From contig JAVHJL010000013.1 in NCBI GenBank assembly GCA_036971715.1, forward strand, positions 1,054,001 to 1,118,000: a stretch of 64,000 nt of DNA, in the 5' to 3' direction. The notes under the pieces are model-generated. The model was not told the origin of the DNA, searched no databases, and saw only the letters and a list, made by a program, of their open reading frames with translations. The position numbers and the translations under genes were made by a program. Positions within the stretch are counted from its first letter, which is position 1, and each line of letters starts with the position of its first letter. Shown here piece by piece: positions 44,530 through 54,987 of the stretch. Origin of the DNA: Arthrobotrys musiformis. Its lineage: Eukaryota; Ascomycota; Orbiliomycetes; Orbiliales; Orbiliaceae.

Positions 44530-45994
44530 CTAGACGGCACCGGCAGGATCCTGTGTCTCGGCACCGGATTGCCTGGCACGGGCCTTCTGCCGCCTCCTCT
44601 CCGTGTACTTTGACCACCCGCTGAGCTTGTGGGTGGTCTTCTCAAGGGCCTCTTCAAGGAGGCTCTTGATGAAGTCCTCCCTTGCCGATATGAAATCGGC
44701 GAGGTCCTCCTCGTCCTTCACCTCCAGGCTGCTGGGTTTGACGGGACTACCATCGCCGCCCTTTCTGGCCTTGGTACGTTCGCACACCCTATCGATCGAA
44801 GAATCGAGGACATTAGTTTAATAAAATCAAAGCTTGGGAGATGGACTAGTAAGCAGAGGGTACATACTGTTGAAAAGATCCGCCCAAACTCTCCTTGAGC
44901 ATGGTCGTGGCCCATGGCTCCTTAGTCGTGATCCATCCCTCGACGCTCATATAAACCTCAGGCCCACCTTTTTGAGCCTTATTGACGTAATCGAAGGGAT
45001 CGCAGCGGACAAGCCACCAAATCCCAATCATGATGGCGACATACTCGTTGATATGCTTGTTATCACGAACCGGACCACCACCAGCGAGAAGGAGCATTCT
45101 AGCAAACTTCATAACGCTCCAAACTACGATCCAAACCTTCTCCTTCTCGGGAACCTTGATGGTTGAGTTCTCCGGGATGGGTTCGGCGAGCCAAGCAATC
45201 TGAGACTCGGAGAGAGCCTGGTCGAGAACTTCTTTCTCTTCGCCCACGCAGTAGCGAATACGCTCGGTGATACAACGTTTGAAGAGAGCGAAGTGTTCGG
45301 GGAGGATATCTCGTCCTCGGGTGTGGTACCAAGCGATCTCTGCTTGGATTTCTTCACCTTCGCGGAGCATGAAGTGATATTCTTCTTCAAGGGAGAGGTC
45401 GAATTTCTCCTCGGAAACTTCATCGCTCTCGGATTCAGCGTTGTCATCGCCTTCGGTATCAATGTTTAGTCTCGTTCCTAGATATCGGTTGGCCACAAGT
45501 GTATCACCGTCTTCGTCTTGGGCGTCAATAACTTCGTCTTTTTGGACGGCCTTCAGGCGTTTCTTGTTTTCATCTCTACCAGCTTGTTTGGCACCAGGAA
45601 CCTCCACCTGAGCAGCATCTCGAGCAGCCAACTCGGCCCGGGCAGCCGAGTCATGAATACTAAACTCATCCATAGCTTTACCAACCCAACCAACGAGAAT
45701 ATCATCAAACTCGTCGTCAGAACTATCAGTTCCGTAGATGTCGATAGGATCTTCTTTGTTAATACGAATAAAAGCAAGGATGCTTTCGACAAGGCCGTCT
45801 TGGTCTTGATGAGAAAGTGTGGTATCTTGAAAGATACGACGGATGGTCTCGGCTGTTGTTGGGAATTCCGGTGGGATCTGGGGATTGGGGAGTTGGAGAG
45901 GTTCGAGGTTTGGTGATTGAGGAAGTCGTTCGCGTCCGGGAGAAGGGACAATGCTGTTTCCAGCTCGAGGTGTGGTATTTCCGCTTGAAGACAT
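44530..45994 (-). CDS. Unrecognised acidic fungal protein
   Basis: Two minus-strand exons, 44868-45994 and 44530-44788, joined by a 79-nt GT-AG intron; 461 residues. I do not recognise the family. The first 50 residues are Pro/Ser/Thr-rich. Residues about 50-180 are acidic (TDSSDDEFDDILVG, then DTEGDDNAESESDE), with a Lys/Arg patch (DENKKRLKAVQKDE) between. The C-terminal half looks globular and helical: EEYHFMLREGEEIQAEIAWYH, KRCITERIRYCVGEEKEV and a Trp-rich segment VWIVVWSVMKFARMLLLAGGG then IMIGIWWLVRCDPFDYV. That Trp-rich segment could be a buried core or two amphipathic helices rather than clear membrane spans. The tail (GWSKYTERRRQKARARQ) is basic. A nuclear role would fit the charge pattern but is a guess. 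It lies upstream of, and in tandem with, bna7. Confidence 0.72.
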
Positions 45995-46291
45995 CGTGAT
46001 ACCTTGTAGAGATGACAGTAGAGATGACGGGTCAGTTGTGACGGGGTGGTTGAGACGTGGATGATGGAGGTTGTACAGAATGGTAGGTGGAAGAAGGGGA
46101 GGTGAGTGATGTTGAATGAGGGCAACAAGTTTATAGACACAGCACTAACACAATTCAAATAATAAACACCGTTCACATTAACTTCACTAAGACTCGAGGG
46201 TTCAGAATATATATAAGTGGAACAAAACATGCTCAGGTGCTAATACGATGATACTACTATGAGAATGATGAGAGTAAAGAGATACCAGCTC

Positions 46292-47336
46292 TTAGAAATC
46301 CAATGCCGCCGCTAGCTCCTTCATGTCCATCTGTACGATTTAATCCAAGTTAGCATAAAGCCAAATCCAACTTCGAGTTGAAAGAGAGTTATAAGCCCTC
46401 TTCGTAGATAGAGGTTACTAACGTTCATTTCTCCAAGCACTTTCCGAACCACCACGACTAGTTCCTCTCCCTTGAAAACATCATCATGCTTTCCTCCAAC
46501 AATCTCAACATCAACATTAACCCCCTCCGCCTCTAAGGACTTCACAAACCCTGTCGCCTGCCTCAATGACAACAACTCATCTTCTGTACTTTGCAGAATC
46601 ACAATCCTCCCATCATACTCGCTCTTCCACCCCGGTAAACAGCCAGGACTGGCATCAAACCACGCTTGCGACGGCGGTCCGAAGGCATTCTGAACGAAGG
46701 ATGCGTAATGCGGATACTCGTCGATCAAATCAGGCAGGTTATATATACCCTCTGTACAAACAACAGCACGAGGTAATCCACCCGGAAGAAACGGCACAGC
46801 CGACGGAATAACAGAATCGAGATTCCTGCCGTTATATATCGACCTTAGACCCTGTAAAGCCAAAGTTGCGCCAGCAGAATGTCCAACCAAAATATAATTC
46901 CTCCCGAACTGGTACTTCTGCTGTAGGAACGTAATCCCCGTTAGGACATCGGCGATATGGTCCGGGTGACGGGCACTATTCCCAGGTTCTCGATCAGAAG
47001 GAGAAAGCCGATAATTCAGCGTAGCTCCACAAAGGGTAGTATTATTCGGCGTATGGATTAGAGCATGTAGAAGCCGAGTCGCATCCGATTTCGAGTTCGA
47101 AGGGTCACGCCAAGCGCCGCCGTGGATGAAACTTTTTTTTTGCGTTCGTTTTTAGTCAGTTGGTAACGGGAATCGATATGTTATGGCCAGAAAGGCGACG
47201 AATGAGAACGGAAAGGGTCTAACATAATCCATTTCTTGTCGTCTAGGGAGCGCAGCTTGTAAGATGGGAGATGGATGTCCATCGTCTGCAGTGGGTGGGG
47301 GCCATACGGCTCACGGAACAGGATGAAGCCTGGCAT
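46292..47336 (-). CDS. bna7: Kynurenine formamidase (Bna7)
   Basis: Three minus-strand exons, 47224-47336, 46423-47131 and 46292-46330, giving 286 residues. Bna7 hydrolyses N-formylkynurenine to kynurenine in the tryptophan-to-NAD+ pathway. It is an alpha/beta hydrolase. The oxyanion-hole motif HGGAWRDP follows immediately after the first intron (IIF-IHGGAW), and the nucleophile elbow is GHSAGAT with the catalytic Ser. NYRLSP and HPDHIADVL are typical of the fungal enzyme. The catalytic Asp is probably in QSTEDELL, and the His is in GGKHDDVF. The last exon adds only 12 residues (MDMKELAAALDF). The upstream introns are GT-AG. The gene runs in the same direction as the unknown gene downstream, 297 bp away. 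Confidence 0.92.
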
Positions 47337-48091
47337 GATGAGTGGGGTTATTGAGAAGAATGATATTGAGCTATAGGGAACGCAAGGTACTTGATGCAGT
47401 TATCTGGATCATCTTATGTTCCTAGAAGATGTGGTCCCTGCAGATGGGAAGGGGCTTGATGGAGGGGTAATCTTGGGTAACCCTGGTGGGATGTGCTGGC
47501 GGGGCAGGGACTAATTTAACTCGTTGCGTTGGCTGTTGTAGAAAGTTGGGGTGTGCCAATTCTGGCCTTGGCGGAGGATGCCGGTCTCGAATCGAGTCTT
47601 GGCACAGGCTTCGTCTTTGGTCCTCATGGCGATGCCGATTGGCCCGACTGCCCCTCAGCCACCCACTTCGGGTAATTTACAACGACCGAACAACGCAGGC
47701 TGGATTCGAGGCTCACACTCCCACACACGGCTGAGCAATATCATGCGTGCGGATGCGCCAATGAGACGATGCATGCCATGCCTACGAAGCCTAGTATCTG
47801 CATGGAGGGTCCAACCTCGTGCATTGGTCCATATCTGCCATGGGCGGTATTATATAAAGCCCCACCCGCCGCTAGCACCCATCGAATTCGCGATGGTGGG
47901 TAATTGATCCTTCCAACTATCCTGGTGTCACAGCACCTCAGCATCGTCTACAATAAACAAAGCGCACTTTGTCTTCGCGGGCCTCGGTAGCCCGACATCT
48001 ACCTTACATGCAGTACCGAAGTTCGGCGTTTGGTATGGACTTCTAATTTTGCCACGCTGCTCTCCGGGAGGAGGATCTATTTACCATCGAC
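47337..48091. other. Intergenic between divergent bna7 and the ankyrin gene
   Basis: 755 bp. No gene is supported. A TATA box for the ankyrin gene lies inside it at 47851. Confidence 0.6.
47851..47858 (+). promoter_or_regulatory. TATA box of the ankyrin gene
   Basis: TATATAAA at 47851-47858 in a C-rich surround, about 235 bp ahead of the ATG at 48092. This is a good match to a core promoter. Confidence 0.5.
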
Positions 48092-50598
48092 ATGGGGTTT
48101 TGGGGGATTTTGGATATGCTTCACAGTGACCTGGATACGGAGCTGAGTCGACAATACGGTTGGATCGCACTTCAAATTTCCAAAACCCTTGGATCCGCAT
48201 CTCAGCGCTACCGGGAGACATTGGAAACGAACCCAAAGCTAAGTAGTTTGATTGAATCTTGCAAGGATTTCGATCCTCTGGACGCCAGAACCCATAAGTT
48301 GGTTGATTGGGCTAGGCGAAACGAGGTTGCGGCTGTTAGGTATATTTTGGGGCGGCATGGTCATTCCGTGGATATTAATGAGCGGGACCGTGGGAAGACA
48401 GCAATACATTTCGCGACTTCTGCTCAGAACGTCGAAATGGTTTGGTTACTCCTCGGTGCGGGGGCAGATCTACGTATTCGGGATTCTTCGGGGGTGTCAC
48501 AGGCTGCTACAGCGACGCGGGATGGTTGCAGCGAAATCTTGGATATATTTATTCGACATGATTTGGATGCTGTTCGCGCTACAAGCGTTGGTCTTGGTAT
48601 CTTCTATGGGGACAGGAGTCTTTTAATGGTTGCGGCGGAGAGGGGCCACATCAATTGCGTCCAACTGATCCTGAAGGCCTTACCATTTTCCCTCCAACTG
48701 CGGTCCGAGAAAGGCGATAACGCGCTCGGGATGGCCTGCAAGGCCCATATGCCAGTTCAAGACCCATCCGCAGTGGTAGACGTTTTGTTGAAATCTGGGA
48801 TTGATACAAGGAATCAAAATAGGGACGGCATGAATGCCTTACATATTGCGGCTGACCGTCGGCTCAGCCACGCCGTCAACTCAATTCTGTCAAGTGGAAT
48901 GGCCATCGATGTAAATACTCAGGATGGGATAGGACGCACAGCTCTCCACTATGCTATGGGGGACTCCACTGGAATCGCCGAAACCCTCATAAGGGTGGGA
49001 GCGGACCCAAGTATACGCGATAAGGAGGGGCATACCGCACTAGAAGTGGCAATACTTCATGATCAACAGATAGCACCAGATGATGAGTCCGTACGTGCGA
49101 TTTGTCGCTCAGGCAAAATTACTCCAGATGATGCCGCGGAGGCCTTGAAAATTGCAGCACAGGTGGGCCGGTCAGATTTTTCCCTATACTATGGAAATTT
49201 AAACCTCCCCTATGCACCATCCTCAAGGATACTCTTGCAGTTTGTAACGATGAAGTTTTCGAGTGGTTGAAAGGAGCCGTGAGTTGGACAGACTTTTCGT
49301 ACGCGGGCGACGAGGAACCCGACCTGGGTTTTTCAAAACTAGTCTCGTTCCCAGTTCCAATACGAATGGAAAGCGAAGAACACACTAATATCGTTTCGGT
49401 AGATCGCAATGGCTATGTAATATATTATAATGTACGGGACGAGAGAGGGAGAACAGCTTTGCATTTAGCTGTGATGAACGAGACCTTTTGGCTGATAAAG
49501 AATTTGATCTGGGCGGGTGCATCACTACTGACAAAGGATGATGATAATTCCTCACCTCTTCAAGCAATGATGGGCTTTCGCGCGATCGCGCGCTTCTCGG
49601 AACATGAGGTTGTATCGGCGCTACAGAGCTTTTGTAGCCTGTGGAAGCGCAAGGGCAAGGATGTATGGGACGACATCACCCACGGTTTGCGTGCTCCGTT
49701 GTATAGTGCTATCATTAACGAGCGTTCCTTTGTCGCTAAGGAACTATTGAAAATGGGAGCCGACCCCAATGGCTCTGGAGGGGCCGGTGAGATGCGCCCT
49801 CTCGAAGCCGCGGTCGGACTGAAAAACGACGAACTAGTTCAACTTCTTCTTGAATACAAAGCCGACATCGAATTTCGACCAGTAGATTCCAAAACACTAT
49901 TCCACCCAGTCGCGAAAGTCACCAGACGATTTCAAGATTCCAGAATTCTAAGTTTATTGCTGAAGCGAAAAGCAATCACCGATGCCGACCTCGCCCCGGA
50001 AGATCGGGCCACCCTGGTCTCGTGCCCAGACGTCACATATGGATACCGGGCCACCCCTTTATTGTACGCGATTTACATGAAACACCATGCGGGTGCATAT
50101 GCTACTAAACTTGGAGTCACCGAGGAGGAAGCTCTTCGCTTGTGTGGGGATATGATTTTACAGCTTTCAATTCGGACACTACCCTCCCGTGGATCTTACG
50201 GGATTATGCGAGCTGTTCTTTGCGAACCCTGTGTACCAGGCTATAAGAGGCTAATGGGCCTGGAAAGATTATCTACTGGGGAGTTTAGTAGTATATATTC
50301 AAATTATTTATCCCGGAATTACATGTACGATCTACCGGACCTAGTAGGGGGTCTAACACCGGCCGCCAGATGGCTCTTGGCCTTTTGGAAAAACAAAAAT
50401 CCGGAGAAGACGAAGGAAGATGCTATGAAAGAGATCGGCGACGAGGTGCTCTACAGCAGGGAGAATTCGTCTGTATGGGACAACTACGAGAATCTTAACC
50501 TCGATTCTCCCGAGTTCACACCAAAGGGAGATCGAGACGCTAGCGCTCTAGATAGCAGTGGGTCCTCAGAGGGCGAGATTTCCGAGGAGGATGATTAA
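48092..50598 (+). CDS. Ankyrin-repeat protein
   Basis: Two exons, 48092-49162 and 49228-50598, joined in phase 0; 813 residues. The 65-nt intron has an unusual donor (CAG|GTGGGC). Without splicing the frame stops at 49268-49270, and the second half continues in another frame. Joining gives KIAAQ-DTLAVCNDEVFEWLKG without a break. Ankyrin units are visible at GKTAIHFATSAQNVEMVWLL, SLLMVAAERGHINCVQLIL, NALHIAADRRLSHAVNSIL, RTALHYAMGDSTGIAETLI, HTALEVAI, RTALHLAVMNETFWLIKNLI, APLYSAIINERSFVAKELL and PLEAAVGLKNDELVQLLL. The last 250 residues have no repeats; they end in an acidic Ser/Glu/Asp tail. No enzymatic or NLR domain is attached. Partner proteins are unknown. Such proteins are often lineage-specific and expanded. 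A two-gene or frameshifted reading is less likely than one spliced gene. Confidence 0.85.
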
Positions 50599-51471
50599 AG
50601 GCCCCTAGGTACTTAGGTTGATACCTATCACTATGATATTTGTACATCTTAAAATATTACCAGTTTTGAATTTTATATCAACAGGTGCGGGTACCACCGG
50701 ACCCGATCAATATGATATTTATACATGCGTCTGAGAATACACAGTTGAGTGTTATCTCGTAAACCGGGTTGAGTTCTGGTATACGAGACAAATTTGAGTG
50801 GCTGGCGCCGAGACAACTTAAAATACTGCTAGTTTTAAATTTTATATCCACCAGACGCGAGTACCATTCGGCCAGCTCTGCAGATCTGGTTTACAGGACA
50901 AAGCAGGCCCGAATACCACAGAGCGGTGTTGCGTAATGTGGTATTAGCAAATTAGGCAATTCGCGATGACCAGGGATCCCGGCCAAATGCTGACTCAGCT
51001 CGCGGGAACCATGCACCGGGCTTTGAGCTTCTTTGACCACACAATCAAACGACCTCGCGCTCTCGAACAGAGTCGAGTCGCGGAACAAAGCGAAGAAGGT
51101 GTCTCCTTTCAACAAGCCGTGTCGCTCGCCCTATTTTTTGTTTCTAGTTGCTAATAACCATCACCGTATTATAACTTGCGTTCGATAGGATAACAAGGAC
51201 GCGGCATTATTTCTTTGTGTGAGCGCAGCCATGAGTCTGCCTTGCACTTGCACTTCTTCCTCTGATTCAGGCCGAGCTACAATCGACCGCTTGACATAAT
51301 TATATTCCCTTTCGGCTTTTCCATCTCTCCCATCCTTCCCTTCCTTTCACCAATACAATTTTATTTTAAAGAATCCGCATAGCTATTGTATCTCCAGAAC
51401 GCAAACGATAACCAAAGCGAGAAACACCAAGTACCTGAGGATTCCCCAATCCTCCATCGGATCATCCAAAC
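50599..51471. other. Intergenic between the ankyrin and PARG genes
   Basis: 873 bp containing the diverged repeats above and, from about 51.2 kb, a C+T-rich stretch that suits the leader of the PARG gene. A short frame at 50966-51154 has no protein-like features. No other gene is seen. Confidence 0.6.
50632..50866. repeat. Diverged direct repeats downstream of the ankyrin gene
   Basis: Two repeat families interleave. A 16-bp unit at 50632-50647 recurs at 50711-50726 with one G-to-A difference. A unit of about 49 bp at 50648-50696 recurs at 50817-50866. Its differences are mainly C/T and G/A transitions, plus one insertion. No open frame or element end was recognised. Confidence 0.6.
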
Positions 51472-53007
51472 ATGGCGGACGGGTACACCCAACTCAGTCT
51501 GATCGATATGTTCCGCCGAGGACGAGGCGGCGGTAATAGCCCAGGAGGCAGAGGCAGGGGAAACAATGAAAACGGACGATCACAAGAATCGGGATCACGC
51601 GGTAGAGGGGTTATTCGAAACAGAGACAATTCTTCTTCACGTTACTCAAATAGCCCTGGATCCGGATCTAGACATGGAGGGAGTTCGAGGGGAAGGGGTG
51701 GATACAGACCTCGAGGAAATGGACGAGATCGAGATAGGGAAAGGGAGAGGGATAATCGTGGCAGGGGACATCGTTTGGACGGTAATGAAGCAGAAGAAGG
51801 AGAAGAGGAAGAAGTATCGGATGCTATGGATATGGAAATCGAAGAAGGACTTCCCCTTCCCCAAGGCACTTCATCTATGTTGCGCGCAGGACGATCATCA
51901 AGTATGTCAAAACCTCATATACTCTACTAGACCTTCAAAAGCTAACATAAGCTAGACCCACTTGTCGCAGTCAATGCCGCCCATGCAAAAATTATCCCCG
52001 CCGAATGTGCCATCATCTCTCGAGCCGTATTCGGCAAAAAGACCCTAGGATACCTCTACAACGCCCTCGACATAAAGGCACTCGGACCAAAGTACTGCCC
52101 AAATTACAGACTCCCCCCAGAGGATCCGCAAGCGGGACAGATCGGGTGCAGGATCAAAGTCGTGAACCAGGATACGTTCGCATGCGCGGAGGAAATGATC
52201 AAACGCTACAACTTCGAGCAAAGTCAAATGGCGATCGCTAGGCAGCAGAAAAATAGCGAACCGGATATGTACCCGGTCGATAACGGAGTAGTATGCCTCA
52301 ATATGGCCAACGCGAGGGTCAAGGGTGGCGGATTCTCCCACGGATCTGTCGCACAGGAAGAAGTTCTCATGCATCGGTAAGGCCTAATTTAATTTCCCCA
52401 AAGATAGCTCGAACTAACCTAGCGATTCGCCAGATCGACCCTCTATGACACTCTTGATTCAGCATTCTATCCTTGGACAGACACGGAGGGAGTATACTCC
52501 CCATACGTCGCAATCTACAAGAAATACAACCCAGGCACCACTGCAGGAGACGGAGGATCATATACACCCCTAGAAAGAGCCCAGGCAATCCTCACCTCGC
52601 CAACACCCATAACGGATGCAAACAAACAACCCCTCCCGGGCCCACCACTCGCAGAACTCGCAGTCATCAGCATCGCTGCGATTTCAGGGCCCAGAACCAT
52701 AGCCAAGGGTGGTAAAGAGGAGTATGCCGACCCATACGTCAGAGATCTAATGTTCCTAAAGGTCCGCCAGTTGCTACGAATCGCTGCGTTGAACGGACAT
52801 CGCAGGTTAGTCCTCGGTGCTCTCGGATGTGGAGCGTTCGCAAACCCGAAGCAGAAGGTGGCAGAGATATTTTTGTCGGTTCTTCAAGAACCCGAGTTTC
52901 AAGGTGGTTGGTGGAAGGAGATTGCATTTGCATGCTTCGATAGAGATACTAGTGCGAAATCCAACCCCTATATCTTCGGGCAGATTTTGGGTGGGCAGGT
53001 TGTTTAA
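51472..53007 (+). CDS. RGG-rich protein with microbial-type PARG (macro) domain
   Basis: Three exons, 51472-51901, 51956-52376 and 52434-53007, giving 474 residues. The C-terminal 330 residues match the microbial-type poly(ADP-ribose) glycohydrolase family (DUF2263/TIGR02452), which hydrolyses ADP-ribose polymers or O-linked ADP-ribose. The PARG signature GGG-x7-QEE is intact (GGGFSHGSVAQEE, G267-E279), preceded by VCLNMANARV. RSTLYDTL and, nearer the end, LGALGCGAFANPKQKVAEIF are also family blocks. Residues about 15-105 are an RG/RGG and Arg/Asp/Glu-repeat region (MFRRGRGGG, SRGRGGYRPRGNGRDRDRERERD), typical of RNA-binding or condensate-forming proteins, followed by an acidic EAEEGEEEE stretch. 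The introns are GT-AG, 54 and 57 nt. I infer ADP-ribose removal linked to RNA or nucleic acids. The family is known in bacteria and fungi; the RGG fusion is what stands out. Confidence 0.87.
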
Positions 53008-53965
53008 AAGGGGGTTGTAGTCTCACTCCCAGGCTTTACTAAGGGATATCTGGGATATCAATTTTTTTTTGAAATGACAATGATACGAAACAACATGGCG
53101 TTTAAGGAGGCATTTTGCAGCGAAAAGAATCATTTAACCAAGGGTCATACAATACAGAAGAAACAACTATTCAGAGAAAGAGTACTAGGCATTAGCGTTA
53201 TAGTTAGCTTGCCGCATACTTGCAAAGGCTGGAGATACAGAGAAATGTCTACATAGTAATAACGAATACAAGATCTAGCTACATGTAACTACAAGAATGA
53301 CTGACTTGTGTAAGCTCTAATGTAGACTCTCTACTACACGGTTGTTGTCTGATTTATGGGACGACCTCAAGCTTTAAGCTTCCCATAGCCTATAGCGCCT
53401 AGCTGGTCTATGGTCCAGTCTTTACGGCTTTAAAGGTCTTTGTCGCGGCCTCCAGGGCTTGTGTAACCCAGTGTCGAGACTGTGTAACCCTCAGCGATCA
53501 TCAAGCTCCACAATGCAACACTCAACACCAAGATCGTACTACCGCGCCTCGAGACCTACGACGTACGGCCTATCACCACTATTATCTGATAACACTACTC
53601 TGCACTGGCACCCGGGCCATGTATGCTTCACATGTTGAGCTCACATTACTCATGGGGAAGTGAACCTTTTTTTCATCTCATCAACTACCTCCTTCAAACA
53701 ATACACACGAAAGCGAAGGCAATCTATCGAACTTTTTTCCTTCTCGCCGATAGCAATATCGACATCACTAAGATTATTACATCGGCCTTATTACTGCTGT
53801 TCGTACCTCGGGATACCGACTCTTTTAAGGGCTTCTTACAGTTCTAATACCTCTTAAGTATCTACTAGTAAGTTACTCTAAACCCAGTCCTATCTCCATT
53901 CCAAATCCAATATCACGCCGACCTTACAAAGTACCCAGCCCCATCCAAACCACAAACCCACAAGC
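53008..53965. other. Intergenic between the PARG and RNase H-like genes
   Basis: 958 bp with no supportable gene. The stretch at about 53300-53600 differs in texture from nearby intergenic DNA: it is balanced in base use, and TGTGTAACCC occurs twice. It begins TGTAAG and ends GATAACA, loosely like a solo LTR, but no target-site duplication is visible. Confidence 0.5.
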
Positions 53966-54697
53966 ATGCCCCCCCCAACCACCGAAAACCGCCTCTTCAC
54001 CGGCTGCCCGGTCATCAGCAAACAACCCTTCCCAGAGCAAATCATAATCTGCGACTGCTGCACCGGCTTCACCGTAAAATGCTGCCAACACCAAACCGCA
54101 GCCTGTCACCACCACAAAGTCTTCTTCACCGACGGCTTCTGCGACCGCATCGACGGCCCCGGATCGAAATTCACCGCCGGAATCGGAATAGCCGCCGGCA
54201 CCGATGCCAGACTTCAGATCTCAAAGCCTTTTTCAGATTTACCGCGTGACGTTAATGGTTCCCTCAGGAGTACGCATTTGGCGGAGTTGAAGGCTGCGAT
54301 TGAGGCTGTTGCTGCTGTTGATTTGTTTCATGAGCAGTATGCCCGCGGGGAAGGCGGGAAGCTTAGGCCACACGCGCAAAAGCGGGTGAAGACGGGGGAT
54401 GAAGATGGGGAGAAGGAGTATGAGTCTTTATGTATCATTGCTATGTGTTCGGAGTATGTGGTCGGTGGGATGGTGAAGCGGCTTCCGGCGTGGAGGGAGA
54501 ATGGGATGAAAACGGCACAAGGGCATGCGCCTGCTAATCTTGATTTATTCCTGACGTTGGAGGAGGATATTGAGAGGGTTGAGAGGAGGGGGTGGGGGGT
54601 TAGGATTTGTTTCTGGTTGATTCCGAGGAAGTTTAATGAGATTGCGGTTGGGCTTGGGAGGGAGGCTTCGAAGCGCGATACGCTGGATGATTGGTGA
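53966..54697 (+). CDS. RNase H-like fold protein, catalytic residues partly lost
   Basis: Intronless, 243 residues. The first 50 residues are Cys/His-rich (ICDCCTGFTVKCCQHQ, then ACHHH) and could bind zinc. From KVFFTDGFCDR an RNase H-like domain begins: FTDG carries the first catalytic Asp (D56), GSKFTAGIGIAAG is the second strand, and HLAELKAAIEA carries the Glu (E107). The third position, normally the Asp of T-D-S-x-Y-V, reads MCSEYVV (C161). The fourth, normally Asp in N-x-x-A-D, reads NEIAVGL (V228). Two of four metal-binding acids are therefore missing, so nuclease activity is doubtful, while the fold and possibly RNA/DNA-hybrid binding may remain. Fungi carry many RNase H-like proteins, some linked to HET domains or retroelements; no such element is seen here. 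Confidence 0.72.
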   Translation: MPPPTTENRLFTGCPVISKQPFPEQIIICDCCTGFTVKCCQHQTAACHHHKVFFTDGFCDRIDGPGSKFTAGIGIAAGTDARLQISKPFSDLPRDVNGSLRSTHLAELKAAIEAVAAVDLFHEQYARGEGGKLRPHAQKRVKTGDEDGEKEYESLCIIAMCSEYVVGGMVKRLPAWRENGMKTAQGHAPANLDLFLTLEEDIERVERRGWGVRICFWLIPRKFNEIAVGLGREASKRDTLDDW

Positions 54698-54987
54698 TGG
54701 AGCGGAATCATGCATGATTGCTAGCCGGGCGATCTCACTATAGCCCATAAACCACTTGGTCCATAGACCCATTTGTATACTATCAAATGTTGGCCCCCAA
54801 CCCCTAATGCATATTATCTCTTGAGATATTATACCAATACGACAACCACGTCAAGGCATCCCACTATCCACCATTATAAAATTAAATCTAAAAGGCATGA
54901 TACTAAACTCCGACATATATATCCAAACCAAATACAACCCCAAGCGCCAATCCCCCAAAAAGCACCAAAAACCCCACCATAAAAGAA

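Noticed and set aside
45553..46230. Minus-strand frame of 225 codons
   Set aside because: It overlaps the 461-residue gene out of frame and extends into its 5' flank, with the composition of a shadow frame.
53300..53600. Possible solo LTR (TGTAAG...GATAACA)
   Set aside because: No target-site duplication, primer-binding site or second copy could be seen; only a loose resemblance.
16473..54697. An NAD+/ADP-ribose gene cluster (sirtuin, bna7, PARG)
   Set aside because: The genes are spread over 30 kb with unrelated genes between them and different orientations; the shared theme is probably coincidence.
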